Assembly (NCBI GenBank): GCA_944322955.1
Contig: CALUQQ010000010.1
Coordinates: forward strand, 1-36,255
Reading direction: 5' to 3'
Source: Candidatus Gastranaerophilales bacterium
GTDB taxonomy: Bacteria; Cyanobacteriota; Vampirovibrionia; Gastranaerophilales; Gastranaerophilaceae
Length of the DNA stretch: 36,255 bases
The notes under the pieces: model-generated
What the model saw: only the letters and a program-made list of their open reading frames with translations
Told to the model about the DNA's origin: nothing
Databases searched by the model: none
Translations under genes and position numbers: made by a program
Shown: positions 30,747 through 36,255 of the stretch, in pieces
Layout of the letters: the number at the start of each line of letters is the position of its first letter
Position numbering within the stretch: position 1 is the stretch's first letter

Positions 30747-31735
30747 TATTGACCTCTCAGCTGGTTATTTTTGACTTCGTTTCTCCAATAATCCAGAACA
30801 AATTCAAGAGTTTCGTCTATTTTGTATTTAATTTCCCAGTTTGTCAGTTTTTTGAATTTGCTGAAATCACCGATAAAGGTCATAAGTTCAGTTGGACGAA
30901 CTCTTGCCGGATCTACTTCTATTTTGATTACATCTTTTTTAGGTGAGTGAGAAATTAATTTTTTCAATAAAGATTCCATTGTGTAAATCTGATCTGTTCC
31001 GATTAAATATAATTCTCCGGAAACACCTTTTTCCATAGCAAGGAAATAAGCTCTTACGGTGTCGCGGATATCCGTGAAGTTGCGTGTTGCTGAAAGATTG
31101 CCCACTTTGATTACAGGTTCTTGAAGTCCTGCTTCAATGCAGGCTATTTGGTAAGCAAAAGATGCAATTGCGCCATGAATATTTCGTCTTGAACCTTCAT
31201 GGTTAAATGCTCTTGTTCTTACTATATCCATACCGTAACTTGCCTGATATGTTATGCAGACCATATCCTGTGCAGCTTTACTTGCAGCGTATGGGTTAAT
31301 CGGTTTGATTCTTGTTTCTTCCGTAATAGGTATCATATCAGCAGGTACATCGCCGAATTCTTCGGGTGTTGCACTTGTTAATACTCTTGCTTTGCAATTT
31401 GTTATCCGCATTGCTTCAAATAGATTAATCGTACCTATTGCATTTGTCTGCATATAAACTGCCGGCATGTTCCAAGAGGGTGTTACCCAGCTTAATGCTC
31501 CTAAATGATAGATTTGATCAGGTTTTGCAATATTTATTGCGTTGATTAAGCTTGTTTCATCTAATAAATCACCGTCTATTAATGTGATTTTGTCAAGTGC
31601 ATGTTGAATATTTTTTAAGCTTGAATTCATTCTTTTAAGTACAAATACTTTGTAATCGGTATTTTCCAGAATATAATCCATAAGGTGGCTTCCTGCAAAG
31701 CCGGTAGCGCCTGTGATCAATACATTTTTACTCAT
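30746..31735 (-). CDS. GDP-mannose-4,6-dehydratase-like enzyme (probable GDP-heptose 4,6-dehydratase)
   Basis: 329 residues, extended SDR. It opens MSKNVLITGATGFAGSHLMDYIL, has YHLGALSWVTPSW, the TSATPEEFG active-site segment, the catalytic YAASK (Tyr and Lys both present) and RAFNHEGSRR, a GMD-type substrate loop. True GMD acts on GDP-mannose. Beside a GDP-heptose pathway, the DmhA/WcbK type, which makes GDP-6-deoxy-4-keto-D-lyxo-heptose, is the better guess. That is inference from neighbours. No GDP-fucose synthase is next to it, but the following SDR may reduce or epimerise the product. Confidence 0.9.
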   Translation of the reverse strand: MSKNVLITGATGFAGSHLMDYILENTDYKVFVLKRMNSSLKNIQHALDKITLIDGDLLDETSLINAINIAKPDQIYHLGALSWVTPSWNMPAVYMQTNAIGTINLFEAMRITNCKARVLTSATPEEFGDVPADMIPITEETRIKPINPYAASKAAQDMVCITYQASYGMDIVRTRAFNHEGSRRNIHGAIASFAYQIACIEAGLQEPVIKVGNLSATRNFTDIRDTVRAYFLAMEKGVSGELYLIGTDQIYTMESLLKKLISHSPKKDVIKIEVDPARVRPTELMTFIGDFSKFKKLTNWEIKYKIDETLEFVLDYWRNEVKNNQLRGQ

Positions 31736-33005
31736 TTGTTTTTCCTTTCATAATTATTTCTATTGCTTGTAATAAATTTTTTGCTGTGTAATCGCTTTTT
31801 GAAATTTCGCCTATGGAAATTGTTTTGCAGCCTGCATTTTTGCCTGCTTCAATATCCCGGTTGCTGTCGCCAATCATCCAGGATGCGTTTAAATCAATAT
31901 TTAATTCTTCCGCCGCTTTTAAAAGCATTCCGGGTTTTGGTTTTCTGCACTCGCAGTCAATCTTTAATTCAGGGACTTCTCCTTCAAAGCCTTTATCCGG
32001 ATGGTGTGGACAGTAATAGATTGCGTTAACAAAAGCTCCTTCATTTCCCAAAAGAGTTTCCATTTTTTTATGTGTTTCTTCAACTTCTTCAAAAGTTACA
32101 AATCCTTTAGCAATCATCGGTTGATTAGTTACAACAACTGCCAGATAATCGCTTTTGTTGATTTGTTTTACGGCATTTGGAACACCTTCCAGCAGTGTAA
32201 AATTTTCAACTGTCGGGTTGGTATCCATATTTTTATTCATTACGCCGTCACGGTCTAAAAATATGCAGGGGCGTTTGTTTTGTTTGTTTAATCTTGCAAC
32301 TTTACCGGAGATAAAATCTTGTTTAACTTTTTCAAATCTTTCGGCAGTTCCCATATCTTTTATGTATTCTGGTGTTTTATAAGCATATAAAATTTCTCCG
32401 CGTTTTACTATTTCCGGTAATATGTTTTTGCCGAAATCTTGAGAAATGCCATCTTTTATGAAATTAAAAATTCTATCAGAAAAAATATAAATAGCAGCAT
32501 TTACAAGATTTTGGTAATACTTATTTTTTTCATGCGGTTTAGGAAACATTTTTATAACTCTGCCGGATTTATCAATTTCCAATAAATCACTGTCATAAGG
32601 GTGGTCATTTGGATGTACAAGTGTTGTGCCGATTGAATCTGGGTGTTTTGCATCAAATTCAATAAAACTTTGTATGTCAAAATCCATTACCACATCGCCG
32701 TAAAATACCATAAATTTTTTGTCGAGTTTTCCTTCAAGAAGTTTCAGGCTTCCTGCTGTTCCAAGCGGATATGGTTCAACTATATGGTGAATTTTTACTC
32801 CGAATTTTTCTCCGTCACCAAAATATTCTTCAATAACGTGTGCAAGGTGACCGGAGAGAATAAAAAATTCTTTTGAGCCGTATTTTTTTGCAAGTTCAAT
32901 TTGATGCTCCAAAAGTGGTTTGCCGTCTATTTTAACCATTGGTTTCGGAATATCTTTTAGTCCTAATCTTGTACCTTTTCCGCCAGCTATTATTACAGTT
33001 TGCAT
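31728..33005 (-). CDS. hddC-gmhB: Fusion of heptose-1-P guanylyltransferase (HddC) and heptose bisphosphate phosphatase (GmhB)
   Basis: 425 residues from ATG 33003-33005, preceded by AGGTGG. Residues 1-230 form a nucleotidyltransferase (VIIAGGKGTRLGLKDIPKPMVKIDGKPLLEH, VFYGDVVMDFD, NLVNAAIYIF), which activates the sugar 1-phosphate with GTP. Residues 245-420 are a HAD phosphatase (FLDRDGVMN, VVTNQP, SWMIGDSNRDIEAGKNAG) with the GmhB zinc loop CPHHPDKGFEGE...CECRKPKPG. Together they turn heptose 1,7-bisphosphate into GDP-heptose. Usually these are two genes, so the fusion channels two steps in one protein. Confidence 0.94.
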   Translation of the reverse strand: MQTVIIAGGKGTRLGLKDIPKPMVKIDGKPLLEHQIELAKKYGSKEFFILSGHLAHVIEEYFGDGEKFGVKIHHIVEPYPLGTAGSLKLLEGKLDKKFMVFYGDVVMDFDIQSFIEFDAKHPDSIGTTLVHPNDHPYDSDLLEIDKSGRVIKMFPKPHEKNKYYQNLVNAAIYIFSDRIFNFIKDGISQDFGKNILPEIVKRGEILYAYKTPEYIKDMGTAERFEKVKQDFISGKVARLNKQNKRPCIFLDRDGVMNKNMDTNPTVENFTLLEGVPNAVKQINKSDYLAVVVTNQPMIAKGFVTFEEVEETHKKMETLLGNEGAFVNAIYYCPHHPDKGFEGEVPELKIDCECRKPKPGMLLKAAEELNIDLNASWMIGDSNRDIEAGKNAGCKTISIGEISKSDYTAKNLLQAIEIIMKGKTNE

Positions 33006-34099
33006 AACCACCTCGAGAAATCCTTAGCTATTAACTGTTTGCCAAATAGGATGACATTCAACTTGGATGTGTTTAAACGTATTGAAAAAAGTTTTTTACG
33101 CTTATCATGTCTTAATTTTTTTCGTATGAGCCTATCAATATAATCAGTGAATTTTTTCTTATCATTTATCAGTAAATTTATAATTTTCGGATCGACCTTT
33201 TTATAAAAATCTTTTGTCAGTTCATTTTTATTGTAGAATTCTCTAAATTCATCAGTGAATTTGTCAATAAATTGTTCTCTGAATTCAGGTTTAATCCGTT
33301 TTAAATTCCAAAGATATGTAAAATATTGATTAAGTAGTTTCGGTGTATTAATATATTCTTTTAAATCAGGATGGCTTTCTACAAAATTTGTAATTTCAGT
33401 GTATTCATCGCATATGGGAAAAACTTTCTCGCTGTTATTTACGGAAGATGATTCATTATCAGTTCTGTAATAAAGGTATGCCTTTGGCGTGAAAACAATC
33501 TTTTCGGCAAGAGACAGTGTTTTAAAAGCAAAAGAGGTATCTTGATAGCTTCCGCCTTTTGTTTCTAAAAATTTTATATTGTATTTTTTTAAGAATTCTC
33601 GTTTATAAATTGCACTCCAAATTGACGGTACTATTCGAAGAATTGAAGGATTGTTTTTGACGTTAAGGATTTTATTTGTTTTAACTTTTATAAGATTACA
33701 AGCTTTGATCGACTGGTTTTTAACAGTGTTGTAATTGTAAAAGTCGGATTTTACTATATCGGCGTCATTTTCTTTTGCTATTTTGTATAAATCAAGAAAC
33801 ATATTTTTGTCGACAAAATCATCGGCTTCAACAATTCCGATGTACTCGCCGGAGGCAATAGCAAAACCTTTATTCATGGATGCTCCGTATCCTCCGTTTT
33901 TTTCGTGGATTGTTTTAATTCGTTTGTCTTTTGCTTCATATTCATCAATTATTTTTCGGCATTCATCCAGGTCGCCTTCATCAATTAATATTATTTCAAT
34001 ATCCGTCAATGTTTGATTAATAATACTTTCTATACATTGTCTTAAATATTTTTCGACTTTGTACACAGGAACTATTATTGATATTAAAGGCTGTGACAT
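32993..34099 (-). CDS. GT2 glycosyltransferase, first gene of the glycan operon
   Basis: 368 residues from ATG 34097-34099, which has GGAGAG 8 nt ahead; an ATG at 34118-34120 would add seven residues. Family 2 start: PLISIIVPVYKVEKYLRQCIESIINQTL, DEGDLDECR, NGGYGASMNKGFAIASGEYIGIVEADDF with the EADD motif. The tail (LFSIRLNTSKLNVILFGKQLIAK) looks like a weak copy of the FSIK/GIK module. It likely starts the polycistronic mRNA, from a TTGAGA-16-TATAAC promoter overlapped by a palindrome. Confidence 0.92.
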   Translation of the reverse strand: MSQPLISIIVPVYKVEKYLRQCIESIINQTLTDIEIILIDEGDLDECRKIIDEYEAKDKRIKTIHEKNGGYGASMNKGFAIASGEYIGIVEADDFVDKNMFLDLYKIAKENDADIVKSDFYNYNTVKNQSIKACNLIKVKTNKILNVKNNPSILRIVPSIWSAIYKREFLKKYNIKFLETKGGSYQDTSFAFKTLSLAEKIVFTPKAYLYYRTDNESSSVNNSEKVFPICDEYTEITNFVESHPDLKEYINTPKLLNQYFTYLWNLKRIKPEFREQFIDKFTDEFREFYNKNELTKDFYKKVDPKIINLLINDKKKFTDYIDRLIRKKLRHDKRKKLFSIRLNTSKLNVILFGKQLIAKDFSRWLCKL

Positions 34100-34121
34100 T
34101 AAGTTGGCTCTCCGTTTCATT

Positions 34122-34169
34122 TATAACATTTTATCTAAAATGTTATAATAAATTTTAATCACCTCTCAA
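34122..34169 (-). promoter_or_regulatory. Glycan-operon promoter with palindrome over the -10
   Basis: Minus strand: TTGAGA (34164-34169), 16 bp, TATAAC (34142-34147). The 26-nt palindrome TATAACATTTT-ATCT-AAAATGTTATA (34122-34147) overlies the -10 and the start site. The bases TCTCAAT (34164-34170) match half of the operator-like repeat upstream of the XRE gene at 35145. Confidence 0.55.
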
Positions 34170-34284
34170 TAATGTTATCACAGATAAAATTGGATTGTTG
34201 CGTTTGTTAATTTTTGTAATTTTTTATAGCTCTAGTATCGGGATATGTTTTAAAATTGTTGTTAATTCAAGCATTAAAATATTA

Positions 34285-34306
34285 CAACATTTTGGATAAA
34301 ATGTTG
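34285..34306. repeat. Second inverted repeat, CAACATTTT-GGAT-AAAATGTTG
   Basis: A perfect 9-bp stem with 4-nt loop. It shares the ACATTTT/AAAATGT core with the palindrome at 34122-34147. It lies just past the end of tspO and could also act as a weak terminator for it. Confidence 0.55.
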
Positions 34307-34325
34307 GAGTATTTTATAGATAAAG

Positions 34326-34715
34326 TTAATTTAAAGCGACGATTTCATAATTCAGATAAGCGGCAAAGATTAGCCATAAAAAATATGGTATCAAAAGATA
34401 AGCCGCAGTCTTGGACTGTTTATAAAATAAAATAATATTTATAAAAACTATAGCAATTAATAATATAATTATTACAAATGCAAGTTTTATATTGTGAGAG
34501 TCAAAAAAGACCGGCGACCAAAGGAGATTTAACAGTATTTGCATGGAAAATACTACAAGCGGTATAATTTTATTTTGCCGGATACCGTCTTTTATGTAAA
34601 AAAATAAAGAAAGCGCAATTGTTATGTAAAGAATAGTCCAGGTAATCGAAAATGCCCAGTCAGGTGGTGTCAGAGGTGATTTATTAAGCGCATAATACCA
34701 TAGAGACTCTTTCAT
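34326..34715 (-). CDS. TspO/MBR family protein, short form
   Basis: 129 residues with four hydrophobic segments. TspO signatures are present: SPLTPPDWAFSITWTILYITI near residue 14, NLLWSPVFFDSHN, and the end YFLWLIFAAYLNYEIVALN. TspO binds porphyrins, heme precursors and sterols in the outer or inner membrane and is linked to stress and envelope control. Family members have five helices and about 155 residues; the first helix is missing here. The start seems genuine, since TACAAT lies exactly 6 nt before ATG 34715. So it is either a true four-helix form or a 5'-truncated gene under a chance promoter. Confidence 0.85.
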   Translation of the reverse strand: MKESLWYYALNKSPLTPPDWAFSITWTILYITIALSLFFYIKDGIRQNKIIPLVVFSMQILLNLLWSPVFFDSHNIKLAFVIIILLIAIVFINIILFYKQSKTAAYLLIPYFLWLIFAAYLNYEIVALN

Positions 34716-34761
34716 ATTTGGATTGTATTATATTTATAAGATTTTTAAATCCGTTGGGCTG

Positions 34762-35066
34762 CTAATTATTTTTGATAAAATCTCCTCCTATTTCATAATC
34801 ATTTACGTTATCAGGCAGTTTGTTATATTTTATAATATCTTCAATGCAGCCGCCAAATATAGAACAAGCCGGAGAATATTCGTTTTTTGTAATTGTTATT
34901 ATAAAAGCATCTTTTCCAAGTTGATTTGGTTTTTAGTTATTAATTTTTTTTCTTTATAATTTGCTATTATTGTCGGTATTGTCATGGCAGCGACTATTCC
35001 GATTATTTAAAGCGTTATTAAAATTTCTGCAAGTGTAAAGCCCGTTTTGTACAATTCTTTTGTCAT
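34762..35066 (-). pseudogene. Decayed type IV prepilin-like gene
   Basis: The ATG at 35064-35066 has AAAGGA 5 nt ahead. Translation gives MTKELYKTGFTLAEILITL, then a TAA stop, then IIGIVAAMTIPTIIANYKEKK. So the prepilin signature is perfect except for one stop codon where family members have Gly. The frame ends again near 34890, while another frame continues with a pilin-like globular end (FIITITKNEYSPACSIFGGCIEDIIKYNKLP) to a TAG at 34762-34764. About half the expected length is missing. It is a broken relative of the gene ending at 5902. Confidence 0.8.
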
Positions 35067-35093
35067 ATTTTTCCTTTCATTTGAATTATTACT

Positions 35094-35142
35094 ATTGAGA
35101 AATCTCAATGATTTTGTAAATATTATATTGCATAATCTCAAT
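35094..35142 (+). promoter_or_regulatory. Operator-like repeats and -10 of the small XRE gene
   Basis: ATTGAGA-AA-TCTCAAT (35094-35109) and a single TCTCAAT (35136-35142) two nt before the ATG. A possible -10 CATAAT (35131-35136) gives a leader of nearly zero. Binding of the downstream regulator to the repeats would block its own start. Confidence 0.55.
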
Positions 35143-35144
35143 AA

Positions 35145-35360
35145 ATGCAATATTCAGAATTAGGAAAATATATAAAACAAAGACGGGAAAGGCTAGGTAT
35201 ATCATTAAACAAATTTGCACAAGAAGCAGATATTGACTGTGCAATTTTGTGTAGAATAGAAAATTTAAAACAGGGTATAAAAGTCGGAATTTTGGAAAAA
35301 ATAGCAAATAATTTTGGGAAAACTCCGGCTGAATTTTTAAAGGAATTTGAAGAAAATTAA
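35145..35360 (+). CDS. Small XRE-family regulator
   Basis: 71 residues, a bare helix-turn-helix domain: LGKYIKQRRERLGISLNKFAQEADIDCAILCRIENLKQGIKVGILEKIANNFGKTPAEFLKEFEE. It is the size of phage- or plasmid-type repressors and of orphan XRE genes, with no toxin partner next to it. The palindrome ATTGAGA/TCTCAAT just upstream is a candidate self-operator. The 3' end abuts the convergent SGNH gene by one base gap. Confidence 0.88.
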   Translation: MQYSELGKYIKQRRERLGISLNKFAQEADIDCAILCRIENLKQGIKVGILEKIANNFGKTPAEFLKEFEEN

Positions 35361-35361
35361 T

Positions 35362-35982
35362 TTATTGTATATTTAAGATAAATTCAGCCAATTTTTCAGC
35401 TATGATTTGATGAGATTCTTTAGTATAATGAAGTCCGTCTATTTTGCAAGGTGTAACAATTTTGTTAAAATCAAAGTATAAACATTTATTATTTTTGGCA
35501 AATTTTTCCCAAACCGGAAATGTTCTGAGAATTTTTTCCATAGATATGGTGTCAAAAAGTATTCTGAATTCACTATGAAGTATATCTTTAGTAATTTTTA
35601 CGGGTGGTACAAGTATTATTTTAGTTTTAGGATTTGCTTTTCTTATTGCGGATATCATCCTTCTTAATCCTGTTCTTACGACATTTTCATCAAGTTGATA
35701 AGATATTTGGGCATCATTTGTACCAAGTTGAATTATGCATATATCAAAATCATTGTGTTTTTTGATATAAATGGGCAGATATTCACCACCGCTTTGTTTT
35801 AATGCTGCAGGATAAGCAAAAAATGCTGTACGGTTATTCATGCCTTCTTCTGCTATATAGTATTCATTACCGAGAATTTTCGATAAAATACCGCTCCAAC
35901 GATTTTGTTTATCATATCTTCCGGCATTTTCCGGGTTGAAACCAAAAGTATTTGAATCTCCAAAACACAAAATTTTTTTCAT
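35362..35982 (-). CDS. SGNH/GDSL-family hydrolase
   Basis: 206 residues from ATG 35980-35982 (an ATG 9 nt upstream is possible). Block I is FGDSNTFGFN (nucleophile Ser), followed by the Asn/Gly block EEGMNNRTAF. Block III is QLGTNDAQ (oxyanion Asn), and block V is DGLHYTKESHQ with catalytic Asp and His. It resembles the arylesterase/acyl-CoA-thioesterase-I-like and cephalosporin-C-deacetylase-like esterases. It has no signal peptide, so it is cytoplasmic. It lies 28 nt after tRNA-Glu on the same strand with no terminator between, and may be expressed with it. Confidence 0.9.
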   Translation of the reverse strand: MKKILCFGDSNTFGFNPENAGRYDKQNRWSGILSKILGNEYYIAEEGMNNRTAFFAYPAALKQSGGEYLPIYIKKHNDFDICIIQLGTNDAQISYQLDENVVRTGLRRMISAIRKANPKTKIILVPPVKITKDILHSEFRILFDTISMEKILRTFPVWEKFAKNNKCLYFDFNKIVTPCKIDGLHYTKESHQIIAEKLAEFILNIQ

Positions 35983-36009
35983 AAAGCCCATCTCTATTTT
36001 TTTATCACT

Positions 36010-36084
36010 TGGCGGCGGTAAGGGGAATTGAACCCCTGTTTGGAGAATGAGAATCTCCCGTCCTAACCACTAGACGATACCGCT
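36010..36084 (-). tRNA. tRNA-Glu(CTC), CCA encoded
   Basis: The D arm TCGTCTAGTGGTTAGGAC is typical of tRNA-Glu. The anticodon stem GGAGA/TCTCC surrounds TTCTCAT (anticodon CTC), and the T arm is AGGGG-TTCAATT-CCCCT. The acceptor AGCGGTA/TACCGCC has an A-C mismatch at pair 1-72. The discriminator G and CCA follow (36010-36013), unlike the other two tRNAs. TGG-TACAAT (extended -10) lies at 36095-36103, with TTGCTA at 36116-36121. Confidence 0.93.
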
Positions 36085-36172
36085 TTATAATTTTATTGTA
36101 CCACTAAAAAATTTTTAGCAAATTTTTTAAAACATCAATAAAACGTATGATTTTATTTTTTACATCCTCTGC

Positions 36173-36255
36173 TAATATAAAACCATACTCCTTAGAGACT
36201 AAGATACACATATCCCTAATCAACAGCTATGCACCTCAGTACATAGCTTTTTTTT
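36173..36255 (+). ncRNA. Candidate small RNA or attenuator leader
   Basis: An extended -10 TGC-TAATAT (36170-36178), a short hairpin CTTAG-AGA-CTAAG (36191-36203), then AGCTATG (36225-36231)/CATAGCT (36242-36248) with a run of T to the window edge. No ORF is seen. The unit of about 70 nt could be a stand-alone sRNA or a leader of a gene beyond the window. Confidence 0.35.
36225..36255 (+). terminator. Intrinsic terminator at the right edge
   Basis: Seven-base stem AGCTATG/CATAGCT, 10-nt loop, then eight or more T. Confidence 0.7.

Noticed and set aside
35145-35360. Small XRE gene as a phage repressor marking a prophage
   Set aside because: No integrase, structural or replication genes are in the neighbourhood.

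Overview
The window is AT-rich, roughly one third GC, and gene-dense, with about 40 protein genes, three tRNAs and two prepilin-type genes, one of them decayed. Several traits suggest a gut Vampirovibrionia/Melainabacteria lineage such as Gastranaerophilales. The main ones are a pseudopilin of the FTLAEVLITLGIIGVVAAM type with a second decayed copy, a Pmp-like outer-membrane or secreted beta-helix protein, fermentative alcohol dehydrogenases and a Gram-negative heptose/glycan locus. This assignment is inference from protein style, not from a marker gene.

Layout. 1-5900 holds housekeeping and accessory genes: a partial Pmp-like protein, an XRE regulator, a MATE transporter, tRNA-Met(CAT), an ICMT-like methyltransferase, an HxlR regulator, a parvulin/Ogt pair and a prepilin preceded by a GC-rich repeat patch with a G9 tract. 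5900-14650 holds a divergent HD/GGDEF pair, a membrane-anchored protein paired with a divergent MurF-like ligase, a KE-rich helical protein, a Zn-alcohol dehydrogenase, an ArsP_2-type permease, a secreted protein and an esterase/cupin pair. 14785-19120 holds tRNA-Arg(TCT) with a duplicated 3' end and terminator, a Fic AMP-transferase, a broken TolC-like gene, a YqhD-type alcohol dehydrogenase and an RHH-NifX fusion. 19154-34099 is one minus-strand run of 13 genes joined by overlaps or very short gaps. 34326 to the end holds TspO, a prepilin pseudogene, a small XRE regulator, an SGNH hydrolase, tRNA-Glu(CTC) and a possible small RNA.

The long operon is the main accessory region. Three of its genes carry the four activities that convert sedoheptulose 7-phosphate to GDP-D-glycero-alpha-D-manno-heptose: GmhA, HddA and a fused HddC-GmhB. 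A GDP-mannose-dehydratase-like enzyme and a second SDR probably modify that nucleotide sugar. Five GT2 domains, one fused to a polysaccharide pyruvyltransferase and one to a left-handed beta-helix acetyltransferase, plus a radical SAM enzyme, a polysaccharide deacetylase and a UGM-like flavoprotein, would build and decorate a surface glycan. Proteins of different enzyme classes in this operon share a short tail or linker module (IFSxKN ... GIKhKhK).

A second general pattern concerns translation starts. Genes that begin transcription units repeatedly show a -35/-10 promoter whose -10 box lies only 6-9 nt before the ATG, which predicts leaderless mRNAs. Genes inside operons instead have GGAG-type Shine-Dalgarno sites.
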